64,000 bases of DNA, from assembly GCF_030378165.1 (NCBI RefSeq), contig NZ_CP119766.1, positions 4,774,001 through 4,838,000 of the forward strand, in the 5' to 3' direction. The translations under genes and the position numbers were made by a program. Shown here piece after piece: positions 56,411 to 64,000 of this stretch. The notes beneath the pieces are model-generated. The model saw nothing but the letters and a program-made list of their open reading frames with translations, did not search any database and was not told the origin of the DNA. Numbering within the stretch: position 1 is the stretch's first letter; each line of letters begins with the position of its first letter. The DNA is from Flavobacterium panacagri (GTDB lineage Bacteria; Bacteroidota; Bacteroidia; Flavobacteriales; Flavobacteriaceae).

Positions 56411-58317
56411 ATCTCACCAGTATGAAGATTAACTGTAAAATGATCTGCCGGAACTTCATGCATAAATTTTTCTAAGATACTGAAGAACAATTTCATTTGT
56501 TTTTGCAAAGGTTTTGAAACATCATCTTTAGTATCTAAAAACAGCTTTGCTAAAACTTTATAAGCCGCTGTTCTTCTTTCCGAAACATCGGCAAAAGCCA
56601 ATTCATCGGCATTTCTAAAACGATAAAAATCAATTAGAAGATCATTTCCTGTCCAATTAAAATCTTCATTTTTGAGTTTGCTTTGAACTAGAATTTGCTG
56701 TGATTTCATTTCAGCTGTTTTCCATTCTTTCTCAAACTGACTTTTATTTTTTAATATAAAATCAAAATCCTGATCGGCTTGTATGTTAGCTAAAACCAGT
56801 AAATCTTTAGCAGAAACATTCAAAATAAAATCCTTAAATTCAGTTGGCCAATCATCTTTTAGAAAGCGAAGACGTACTAATTCCTTCAAATGAAAATCGG
56901 TAAAATCATGATAATTTTTGGTATTTAGAATATCGATATTCCAAATATCTTTAGAGTTTTGACTTTCTAAAAACTGATATTCCATTTTATACAAATCGAA
57001 TAGTTCATCATACCTCGGAACATTATCAATTGTAATCGTTTGAATATCGACAACATTATCTTTCTTTAAAGTCAGTAATTTATAAGCTGGAATATAGGCT
57101 GCAAGTGATGGAGTCTGAATATTTACTAAAGTATTTCCCTTTTGAGTTGTTCTAACTCCCGTGTCATTAATATGCATGTGACCGCCAAAATGAATCTTCA
57201 AACCCGCGTCGGCAAAAACCTGTGCTACTTCTTCTACTGGAACTCGGTTTAACTGCCATTTATTTGGGCCAAGCAATTCTTTTATTTCTGAGGAAGCATC
57301 ATCATTAAAATCAATCATTGGAAAATGACTAAAAGCAACTAAAGTTTTTCCCTGCTTTTTGGCCTGCGCCGAAATCTCTTCGACCCATTTAATCAAATGT
57401 TTTTTATTTGAAAGTACATTATTATAACCCGTACTGGCTTCAGAATAACTTTTAGAATCTTTTGGATCGCCATCCATTTTCTTCGGGATATAAACATTTC
57501 CATCAATTGCCATTAACCAAAGTCCTTCAATTGGTTCAACCACATAACTCACATCTGGAACTTGGTAACCAGGCGCTACCTCATACATTCGATTAAATAA
57601 TTTTGCGCTTTCTGCAGCTTTTTCAAACGAATAATTTTCATTTGTATAATGAGAAAATGGAGTTGCCCAAAATTTATAATTCTTGTTGGGATAAAAACCA
57701 AAACCTTTCAGGTTATCTGTAATTCCTAAATAACCCATTTTAGCAATATCGGCTGTTAGGACAACAGGCTGTTCAATTTGTAGATTGGGCGTATACATAC
57801 CGTCTTTGCTATAAATGGGCTGACTTTTACCTTCTTTACCTAAAAAATCTTCTTTGCCAGATTCTTGCGCAAATGGCCCAACTGGATCGTGATTTCCTGT
57901 AGTAATAAAGAATTCTATTCCGTATTTTTTTTGATATTCATCTAAAATCTTTGCCAAACCGCGAACGTGTATGGGCTGGCCATCATCAGTATAATCTCCT
58001 GGAAGTGCAACGTATTTTATCTTTCGCTTGGCGATATCTTCCAACGCTGCTAAAAAGGCAAAATAGTTTTCGTTGAATATTCGAGTTGAATGAAGCTGTG
58101 AAGACATTGTTCGTACCAAAGAATATTGTCCCGTTTTCGGATTTAAAACGCCTTTATAATCTGAATCTGAGAAACCTCCAAATAAATCCTGAAGATGAAC
58201 ATCGGATAAAAATGCAATTTGTGTTCCGTTTAAGTTTTTTATTTTTTGTGCAGAAATGCTAAAATTGAAGAAAAGAAAAAAGTATAATATATAAACTGAA
58301 ATGTATTTTGAATTCAT
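56392..58317 (-). CDS. Exported calcineurin-like metallophosphoesterase
   Basis: 641 aa with a signal peptide ending FSISAQ. The metallophosphoesterase core is complete: IAFLSDVHLQDLF, VALPGDYTDDGQP, FFITTGNHDPVGP, FSHFPMIDF, HFGGHMHIND. The C-terminal 200 residues are a helical extension. Substrate unknown; periplasmic. The last codons (INRKER and stop) lie in an intergenic repeat arm, so the end may have been reshaped by the repeat. Stand-alone gene with terminator. Confidence 0.88.
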   Translation of the reverse strand: MNSKYISVYILYFFLFFNFSISAQKIKNLNGTQIAFLSDVHLQDLFGGFSDSDYKGVLNPKTGQYSLVRTMSSQLHSTRIFNENYFAFLAALEDIAKRKIKYVALPGDYTDDGQPIHVRGLAKILDEYQKKYGIEFFITTGNHDPVGPFAQESGKEDFLGKEGKSQPIYSKDGMYTPNLQIEQPVVLTADIAKMGYLGITDNLKGFGFYPNKNYKFWATPFSHYTNENYSFEKAAESAKLFNRMYEVAPGYQVPDVSYVVEPIEGLWLMAIDGNVYIPKKMDGDPKDSKSYSEASTGYNNVLSNKKHLIKWVEEISAQAKKQGKTLVAFSHFPMIDFNDDASSEIKELLGPNKWQLNRVPVEEVAQVFADAGLKIHFGGHMHINDTGVRTTQKGNTLVNIQTPSLAAYIPAYKLLTLKKDNVVDIQTITIDNVPRYDELFDLYKMEYQFLESQNSKDIWNIDILNTKNYHDFTDFHLKELVRLRFLKDDWPTEFKDFILNVSAKDLLVLANIQADQDFDFILKNKSQFEKEWKTAEMKSQQILVQSKLKNEDFNWTGNDLLIDFYRFRNADELAFADVSERRTAAYKVLAKLFLDTKDDVSKPLQKQMKLFFSILEKFMHEVPADHFTVNLHTGEINRKER

Positions 58318-58646
58318 AGGTTTTTAACTTTAATAAAATGGGGACTATTAGAAGTTTTGGGACTTTTAATAAGCAGCAATTTTATCGATTTAATACCTAA
58401 ATGAGTTTACGATATTGTTATTGAATGATAATGTTTATCGCATTCCTATATTGAAAACTAAATATGCAACATTTTGAATTGTCCCTACAGGACAAACATA
58501 TCGGTCGTACATTTTTTTTTCTACCGATGAGAAACTCCTAACGGAGTTTACTTTGATGGTCTATAAAAATTAATATTTTTATAGACTCTATTATTCATCC
58601 TACAAATTTGTTTCGTTGAATCATTTCAATTTAATCAGAGAAAATA
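58318..58646. other. Gap with REP palindromes
   Basis: 329 bases. GTCCCTACAGGAC at 58481-58493, CTACCGATGAGA at 58521-58532 and AACTCCTAACGGAGTT at 58533-58548. Nothing else seen. Confidence 0.65.
58481..58548. repeat. REP-like palindromes of the RAYT-associated type
   Basis: Copy with the same order and spacing as at 2741-2805 (65 nt there, 68 nt here). Located between minus-strand genes. Confidence 0.8.
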
Positions 58647-59285
58647 CTAATCAATCCCAAGCATGGTGTCTAACTCTTTGTAACTATGAAAAAGAATTGC
58701 ACCTTCTTGTTTTAAATCTTCATTATTAAATCCATTGGCAAAACCATATACTTTAAATCCGCCGTTTATTCCTGCCTTAACACCTGCAACACTATCTTCT
58801 ATTACAATGCAGTCTTTCACATCAAATCCCATTTCTTCGGCCGCGTGAAGAAAAATTCCAGGATCGGGTTTCCAGCTTTTAATGACATAGGAACTATAAA
58901 TTCTGTCTTCAAATCTATCCAGTAAACCAGCAAGTCCAAGATTAAGTCTAATTTTTTCTAATGGCCCGCTTGAAGCTGTACAATACGGTATTTTAAGATT
59001 ATCGAGAAAATCTACAATTCCTTCCATTGGTTTAGTTTCTTTTTTGAAAGCTTCAAAACTCCTATCTCTATAGTTAGATTCAAAATCTTCCGGAAGTTTT
59101 TTCCCTATTCCGTTTTCAATCTGCACAAAACAATCTTTAAGGCTTCGACCGTTAAATAAATGATAGGCTTTTTCCAATTCTAATTGAAATCCGTACTCTT
59201 TTGCCATTTCTAGCAATACTCCGTTTCCTATTTTTTCTGTATCTACCAAAACGCCATCACAATCGAAAATAATACATTTAACCAT
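58647..59285 (-). CDS. HAD-superfamily phosphatase / phosphoglucomutase-like
   Basis: 212 aa. HAD motif I CIIFDCDGVLVDTE (Asp9/Asp11), motif II in CTASSGPLEKI, motif III KSWKPDPGIF, motif IV DCIVIEDSVAGVKAG. The four-helix cap fits subfamily I beta-phosphoglucomutase-like phosphatases, which act on sugar phosphates. The gene is isolated; substrate unknown. Confidence 0.88.
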   Translation of the reverse strand: MVKCIIFDCDGVLVDTEKIGNGVLLEMAKEYGFQLELEKAYHLFNGRSLKDCFVQIENGIGKKLPEDFESNYRDRSFEAFKKETKPMEGIVDFLDNLKIPYCTASSGPLEKIRLNLGLAGLLDRFEDRIYSSYVIKSWKPDPGIFLHAAEEMGFDVKDCIVIEDSVAGVKAGINGGFKVYGFANGFNNEDLKQEGAILFHSYKELDTMLGID

Positions 59286-59497
59286 TTTTGTTGATTTTCA
59301 TTTAATTATAAATTCTACTGAAGTAAAAGTCAGCGAATGTAAATTACAAAAAAATATCTGTTTTCTTTTTTACTCTTTTTTGTTAATTTTCAACATTCCG
59401 TACACAATTACTCCTATTCTGTATTCCTATTTATTTTATGATTTGTACTTTTATAAAATCCTATCAAACCGATTTTAAAAAATTAAATTTATAAATT

Positions 59498-60667
59498 TTG
59501 AAGAAGTACTTTTTATTTACCGCGATTCTGGCTGGAACTTTTACTATTCAGTCACAAAACAAAATCATCACAATCAGCAATCCTTTAAAAGTTGACCGAG
59601 AATTTGAAACCATAGAATTAACTAAAAAAACGCTGGGATTAGCTTCAGATTCAAAACTTGAAAACTTTATTATAAAAGATTTAAGCAGCAATTCACTTTT
59701 AGAAACTCAAACCGTAGATAATGATGGAGACGGAACAATGGATGTTCTTTTATTTCAGCCTAAAATTAAAGCTTCGTCTAAACAGGATTTTGAAGTTTTA
59801 GTTGGAACTAATCCGAATGCTTCTCAAACAATCAGCTGTTATTCTCGTTTTGTTCCAGAAAGAACAGATGATTATGCTTGGGAAAACAATAAAGTTGCTT
59901 TTAGAACGTATGGCCCAGTTGCTCAAAAAATGGTTGAAGATAATGTTCCCGGCGGTACTTTAACAAGCGGCATTGATGCCTGGCTAAAAAGAGTTGAATA
60001 TCCAATTATCAACAAATGGTACGATAAAATGACTACTGGAAAAGGTACTTATCATAAAGATACAGGAGAAGGTTTAGACAATTTTCAAGTTGGCCCGAGT
60101 CGTGGCGTGGGCGGAATTGCCGTAAATGTAGATGGAAAATATTATTTTTCTAAAAACTTCATCAGCTGGAAAACGATCACAACTGGCCCAATTCGAACTA
60201 GTTTTATTTTAACCTATGCAGATTGGGATGCGAAAGGCAATAAAATAACGGAATCAAAACTGATTAGTTTAGATTACGGAAGTCAGCTTTCTCGTTTTGA
60301 AATCAATATTACAGGAACTAAAACTGTGGCTGCTGGACTAACTCTTCACGATAAAAAAGGAACTACTGGAACAAACCTAAAAGAAGGATGGTTAAGTTAT
60401 TGGGAACCAATTGATGATTCTGAAATTGGTTTAGGATTGGTTGCGCCAAAAGGCTCATTACTAAGTTTTGACAATCATGTTACAAATGAAATAGATTTGA
60501 GCAACTTGTACGGCAATATAGCAGTTAAAAACAATAAAGCCATTTATTATGTTGGTTTCGGATGGAAAAAAGGAAGTCCGTTTCAAACGAAACAAGAATG
60601 GGAAAAATATTTGAGTTCTTTTGCGGAGAAAATTAATAATCCTTTGACTGTAAAAGTGAAAAAGTGA
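59498..60667 (+). CDS. DUF4861-family exported protein
   Basis: 389 aa. TTG at 59498 is the start, since it gives a full signal peptide (MKKYFLFTAILAGTFTIQS) and no closer ATG exists. VERTDDYAWENNKVAFRTYGP, GSGxxx-like HKDTGEGLDNFQVGPSRGVG, GPIRTSFILTYADWD and ISLDYGSQLSRFE match DUF4861, a family often seen in pectin utilisation loci. Beta-sandwich fold; activity not established. Its location beside the uronate operon supports a pectin role. Confidence 0.8.
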   Translation: MKKYFLFTAILAGTFTIQSQNKIITISNPLKVDREFETIELTKKTLGLASDSKLENFIIKDLSSNSLLETQTVDNDGDGTMDVLLFQPKIKASSKQDFEVLVGTNPNASQTISCYSRFVPERTDDYAWENNKVAFRTYGPVAQKMVEDNVPGGTLTSGIDAWLKRVEYPIINKWYDKMTTGKGTYHKDTGEGLDNFQVGPSRGVGGIAVNVDGKYYFSKNFISWKTITTGPIRTSFILTYADWDAKGNKITESKLISLDYGSQLSRFEINITGTKTVAAGLTLHDKKGTTGTNLKEGWLSYWEPIDDSEIGLGLVAPKGSLLSFDNHVTNEIDLSNLYGNIAVKNNKAIYYVGFGWKKGSPFQTKQEWEKYLSSFAEKINNPLTVKVKK

Positions 60668-60727
60668 TTTTTCTTTTGCCGCAAAGGCACTAAGATACAA
60701 AGTTTTTTTTATTCTTTAATTGTAAAC

Positions 60728-60803
60728 ATAGCCCGTGGTTTCAACCACGGGAAACGTATTGTGGTTATGCATTGTGTTCCCGTGGTTGAAACCACGAGCT
60801 ATA
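60728..60803. repeat. Type-2 palindromic pair, copy 4
   Basis: Left unit 60728-60753 and right unit 60778-60803, inverted (CCCGTGGTTTCAACCACGGG). Convergent gap between the DUF4861 gene and the LacI gene. Confidence 0.88.
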
Positions 60804-60848
60804 ATTGAAAATGATCAACTCTAAAAGGGTTATTTCTAAAATCTACAA

Positions 60849-61880
60849 TCAAACAGTTTTCCTCGCAGGAAAATAATTCTCCTTCAAAATAATTTCCAGC
60901 GGAATGTAATGGGTATGTTCCGTTTCTTCCTGAAGAACCAATTTCTTATACAAATAATTGATTCCCATATATCCTTGGTCTTCGGGCCTTTGGTTGATTA
61001 AAAAATCAATTACGCCTTTATTGAGATATTCAATATTTTCTTTCAATAAATCATAACCAATGATTCGGACACCTTTTATATTGTTTCTGTATAAAAATTC
61101 CGCAACAATATAAGCTCTCGAATTGGGAACAAATACGCTGTTGATGCCAGCAAACATATCTAAACTCAATTGATCTATTTTGGAATCTTTTAAAGTAACT
61201 TCCGAAAATTTAAAATTCGTCAGTTCGTTATGATCTTTAAAATAAGAATAGAAACCATCAATTCGCTGTAAATAAACCGAAGTACTTTCTATTTCTCTTG
61301 TAATTTTAAAAATCAAAACCTGTCTTTCATTTTTTACAGCAAAACTGATTAACCTTCCTGCTAAATAACCACTCTGAAAAGCATTCTGCCCCACATAAGC
61401 ATGCTGATTTCCTTCAGAAATATCAGAATCGATCATGACAACTGGAATGTTTCTCTTTTGATATTCATTTAAAAACTCAACCGAATCCTGATAAAATATC
61501 GGTGCAAATAACAAACCATCGCAATCAAACTGCATTACTTTATGTACGGTTTCTTTGAAAGATATTAGATTATAATCGTAGAAAAAATAATCCAAAACGA
61601 TTCCGAATTTACTAAACTCAATAGCTGCTTTTTCAATACCATCAACCTGACTTTTCCAATACTCTAAAGTTTCCGACTTCGGAAGAAAAACAGCAAAATG
61701 AAATTTTTTATTTAAAGCCAGATTACTTGCCAATATATTTCGTTTATACCCAAATTCATCAATTATCGCATTGACCTTATCAACGGTCTCCTGCGCTACT
61801 TGTCCGCGTTTGTGTATGATTCTGTCAACCGTTCCCGGAGAGACATTCGCTAATTCGGCAATTTTTTTGATTGTTATGAT
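60849..61880 (-). CDS. LacI-family regulator with no canonical start codon
   Basis: The frame is open from 61934 to the stop at 60849. TIKKIAELANVSPGTVDR followed by IIHKRG gives a LacI helix-turn-helix at the N-terminus, then a periplasmic-binding-protein-like effector domain (HFAVFLPKSETLEYWKSQVD, VVMIDSDISEG, GQNAFQSGYLAGRL, VRIIGYDLL). No ATG, GTG or TTG lies upstream of the HTH; the first is TTG at 61733, which would delete the HTH. I propose ATC at 61880 (or ATA at 61877), giving about 343 aa, the usual length. Likely repressor of the downstream uronate operon. Confidence 0.82.
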   Translation of the reverse strand: MITIKKIAELANVSPGTVDRIIHKRGQVAQETVDKVNAIIDEFGYKRNILASNLALNKKFHFAVFLPKSETLEYWKSQVDGIEKAAIEFSKFGIVLDYFFYDYNLISFKETVHKVMQFDCDGLLFAPIFYQDSVEFLNEYQKRNIPVVMIDSDISEGNQHAYVGQNAFQSGYLAGRLISFAVKNERQVLIFKITREIESTSVYLQRIDGFYSYFKDHNELTNFKFSEVTLKDSKIDQLSLDMFAGINSVFVPNSRAYIVAEFLYRNNIKGVRIIGYDLLKENIEYLNKGVIDFLINQRPEDQGYMGINYLYKKLVLQEETEHTHYIPLEIILKENYFPARKTV

Positions 61881-61948
61881 ATTGATTCTTTTTAAGTTAA
61901 AAAAATAAACGCAGTGCGGTAAAACTAATTTATTTTATCAAAAATAAG

Positions 61949-62001
61949 TTGTTTTACAATGCATTTTACATACATTTGTAAAATACCGTGTACGCACACG
62001 G
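61949..62001 (+). promoter_or_regulatory. Promoter and LacI-type operator of the uronate operon
   Basis: TTG at 61949-61951, exactly 19 nt, TACATTTG at 61971-61978: a full match to the Bacteroidota promoter. CCGTGTACGCACACGG at 61986-62001 follows, a near-palindrome (arms CCGTGT / ACACGG) lying over the predicted start site. The divergent LacI-type gene is the likely binder. Start of transcription to ATG is about 105 nt. Confidence 0.75.
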
Positions 62002-62089
62002 CAAATATACACATAACATTAAAAAAACAATTCTTTTTTTCTGTTATCTATTGAAAACTAACTATTAAAACCAAAAAAATCTATAAAAA

Positions 62090-62539
62090 ATGATAGTAGA
62101 TTCATTACATAATGCTGCAAAATATTACAGCCTTCATCCTAATTTTCAAAAGGCATTTGATTATGTAAATCAAAATGACATTGCCAATCTTGAAGAAGGA
62201 GCATTTGAAATTGGCGAGGGCTTAAAACTAATTGTAATTGTCGGACAAGGAAATACTAAGGAAGAAGCTGTAAAAGGTTTTGAATGTCATGATCAAAATA
62301 TTGACATTCAGATTTCGATTAAAGGCCCTGAAACTTTTGCATGGAAACCGAGAGAAAAATGTGTAAATCCAAACGGCGATTACAGTGACGAAAGAGATGT
62401 TCGTTTTTTTCATGATGCTCCAGATACGTTTTTTCAATTGCAGGAAAAACAATTTGCCATTTTATTTCCTGAAGATGTTCACACAGCAATGATTGGCGAA
62501 GGATTATTGAAGAAAATTGTAATTAAAGTAAAAATATAA
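62090..62539 (+). CDS. YhcH/YjgK/YiaL (DUF386) protein
   Basis: 149 aa cupin-like. FECHDQNIDIQISIKGPETF carries the His, Asp and Glu of the metal site typical of the family, with HDAPDTFFQLQEKQFAILFPE and DVHTAMIG at the end. Relatives (EbgC, NanQ) speed up opening or anomerisation of sugar rings. Here it probably handles a uronate or unsaturated uronate for the next enzyme. First gene of the operon, 3 nt before the aldolase gene. Confidence 0.88.
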   Translation: MIVDSLHNAAKYYSLHPNFQKAFDYVNQNDIANLEEGAFEIGEGLKLIVIVGQGNTKEEAVKGFECHDQNIDIQISIKGPETFAWKPREKCVNPNGDYSDERDVRFFHDAPDTFFQLQEKQFAILFPEDVHTAMIGEGLLKKIVIKVKI

Positions 62540-62542
62540 GGA

Positions 62543-63205
62543 ATGAGTACTATTGAAAATGCGATAGAAGTTATTGTAAAACAAGGAATGCTTCCTTTAT
62601 ATTTTAATGCTGATGAAAATAAAAGTGTTGCGATTTTAAAAACACTTTATAATTCAGGAATTCGAGCGGTGGAATATACTAGTCGTGGCCCTGAAGCTAT
62701 TTCAAATTTCAATAAATTAATTGAAGTTCGAAATACAGAATTACCAGGAATGCTTTTAGGAATTGGCACCATCAAAAACTTAGCTCAGGCAGAAACGTAT
62801 TATTTAGCAGGCGCCGATTTTTTTATTAGTCCAGGTTTTGTTCCTGAAGTGGCTTCGTTTTTAATTGGTAAAGAAGTTTTGTATGCGCCAGGCTGTATGA
62901 CTCCCACAGAAATTATTGCAGCTGAAAATGCAGGAGTAAAATTCATCAAGCTTTTTCCTGGAAATATTTTAGGCCCAGATTTTATGAGTGGGATTAAAGA
63001 CGTATTCCCAGAATTAATTTTTATGCCAACTGGAGGCGTTGACACCACTATCCAAAGTATTGAAACTTGGTTTAATGCTGGTGTTTCTGCTGTTGGAATG
63101 GGAAGCAAACTAATCAGTAAAAAAGTAATGCAAGAGGAAGCTTATGATACAATCGAAGAAGAAACGAAAAGAGTTTTGGAATTGATTGAAAGTATCAGAA
63201 AGTAG
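62543..63205 (+). CDS. kdgA: 2-keto-3-deoxy-6-phosphogluconate / KDG aldolase
   Basis: 220 aa class I aldolase. Schiff-base Lys136 in VKFIKLFPGNILGP and Glu44 in AVEYTSRGPEA. GIGTIKNLAQAETYYLAGAD and ISPGFVPEV are usual Eda/KdgA stretches, and MPTGGVDTTI binds the phosphate. Splits KDPG to pyruvate and glyceraldehyde 3-phosphate in the uronate route. The SDR that follows after 29 nt would act earlier in that route. Confidence 0.93.
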   Translation: MSTIENAIEVIVKQGMLPLYFNADENKSVAILKTLYNSGIRAVEYTSRGPEAISNFNKLIEVRNTELPGMLLGIGTIKNLAQAETYYLAGADFFISPGFVPEVASFLIGKEVLYAPGCMTPTEIIAAENAGVKFIKLFPGNILGPDFMSGIKDVFPELIFMPTGGVDTTIQSIETWFNAGVSAVGMGSKLISKKVMQEEAYDTIEEETKRVLELIESIRK

Positions 63206-63234
63206 AATTTCAAAATATAAATTATAAAAATAAC

Positions 63235-64000
63235 ATGGATTCAATATTTAATTTAAAAGGAAAAATTGCTTTAATAACAGGCGGTGCCGGAGTACTGGGA
63301 AGCAGATTTGCAGATGTATTGGCACAGCAAGGTGTTATTGTGGGAATTGTTTCTCAATCATTAGAAAAAGCAGAAAATACAGTTAAAAACATTGAAGCAA
63401 ATGGAGGACAGGCATTTGCTGTTCAAGCCAATGTTTTAAACAAAGAAGAATTAGAAAAAGTAAAAGACTTAATTGTAGAGAAATACGGTCGTTTGGATAT
63501 TTTAATCAATGCTGCTGGAGGAAATATGCCTGGTGCAACAATTCAGCCCGATCAAGCAATTTATGATATGAAAAGCGACGATTTACAAAAAGTAGTCGAT
63601 TTGAATATTATTGGAACTATGCTTCCGACTCAGGTTTTTGCGGAGCTTTTTGCAAAACAGAAATCAGGAAACATCATTAACATTTCATCTGCATCGGCAC
63701 AAAGACCTTTAACTAGAGTTGTGGGATATTCAGCTTCAAAAGCAGCGATTGACAACTTTACACAATGGATGGCGGTTGAACTAGCGCAAAAATATGGAGA
63801 AGGACTTCGTGTAAATGCAATCTCGCCTGGGTTCTTCATTGGAGAACAAAATCGTGCTTTGTTATTGACTCCAGAAGGAAAATTAACTCCAAGAGGCGAA
63901 AAAATCATCGATCATACACCAATGGGAAGATTTGGAAGTCCAGAAGATATTGACGGAGCACTTTTATTTTTATGCAGTGACATGTCAAAATTCGTAACAG
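63235..64000 (+). CDS. SDR oxidoreductase, mannonate/tagaturonate-reductase-like, cut by edge
   Basis: Open from ATG at 63235 to the right edge, 255 residues visible of an expected 265-275. ALITGGAGVLGSRFAD (cofactor site), NAAGGNMPGATIQPDQ, INISSASAQRP, Tyr/Lys in GYSASKAAIDN, SPGFFIGEQN. This SDR type stands in for fructuronate or tagaturonate reductase in many Bacteroidota uronate operons. Same operon as YhcH and aldolase. The final few residues lie outside the window. Confidence 0.88.
   Translation, partial: MDSIFNLKGKIALITGGAGVLGSRFADVLAQQGVIVGIVSQSLEKAENTVKNIEANGGQAFAVQANVLNKEELEKVKDLIVEKYGRLDILINAAGGNMPGATIQPDQAIYDMKSDDLQKVVDLNIIGTMLPTQVFAELFAKQKSGNIINISSASAQRPLTRVVGYSASKAAIDNFTQWMAVELAQKYGEGLRVNAISPGFFIGEQNRALLLTPEGKLTPRGEKIIDHTPMGRFGSPEDIDGALLFLCSDMSKFVT

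Noticed and set aside
61734..61880. A frameshifted or truncated LacI gene starting at TTG 61733
   Set aside because: The HTH upstream is in the same frame with no stop, so truncation is less likely than a non-canonical start.

Overview
The window looks like the chromosome of a Bacteroidota member close to Flavobacterium. It is AT-rich, has Bacteroidota-type promoters (TTG, 19 nt, TAnnTTTG), uses lipobox and short signal peptides ahead of glycan-degrading enzymes, and carries many intergenic palindromic repeats. No rRNA, tRNA or CRISPR array was seen. Two genes are cut by the window edges: a GH2 beta-galactosidase at the left and an SDR dehydrogenase at the right.

Layout. (A) 1-8239, minus strand: GH2 beta-galactosidase, two five-bladed beta-propeller glycosidase-like proteins and a GH78 alpha-L-rhamnosidase. 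(B) 8403-9706: an IS481-type insertion sequence with terminal inverted repeats and a 5-bp target duplication, inserted inside a palindromic repeat that is itself inside a larger palindrome. (C) 9725-11856: AraC-type regulator divergent from an Fsr-type MFS exporter. (D) 12191-20777: sodium:solute symporter, Gfo/Idh/MocA oxidoreductase and a beta-helix protein with an apparent L-rhamnose-mutarotase-like C-terminus; divergently, GH28 polygalacturonase and PL10 pectate lyase. (E) 20999-33097: a divergent catabolic block. One arm (lactonase, SDR, Zn-alcohol dehydrogenase, FAH-family hydrolase) resembles the non-phosphorylative L-fucose/L-rhamnose pathway. The other arm holds two solute-binding-protein-fold proteins without export signals, two paralogous class III CoA-transferases, a Gfo/Idh oxidoreductase, a MaoC hydratase and a FucP-type permease. 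(F) 33364-45274: secreted hypothetical protein, RND tripartite efflux operon divergent from a LytS/LytTR two-component pair, DUF3861 protein, PQQ-type sugar dehydrogenase and two exported thioredoxin-fold proteins. (G) 45555-52121: seven minus-strand genes of SUKH, YwqG (DUF1963), DKNYY and LRR type, which looks like a poly-immunity locus without a toxin. (H) 52349-58317: DsbA-like lipoprotein, a single-domain Y1 (REP-associated) transposase in a nest of palindromes, three small genes of unknown function, a SpoIIAA-like protein and a metallophosphoesterase. (I) 58647-64000: HAD phosphatase, DUF4861 protein, a LacI-type regulator and a YhcH / KDPG aldolase / SDR uronate operon with a clear promoter and operator.

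Working together, regions A, D and I fit degradation of pectin, especially rhamnogalacturonan: extracellular or periplasmic cleavage, uptake, then uronate and 6-deoxysugar catabolism. No SusC/SusD pair lies in the window. The candidate for an undescribed system is region E, where cytosolic solute-binding folds, CoA-transferases and a hydratase share one transcriptional direction without any ABC permease or ATPase.
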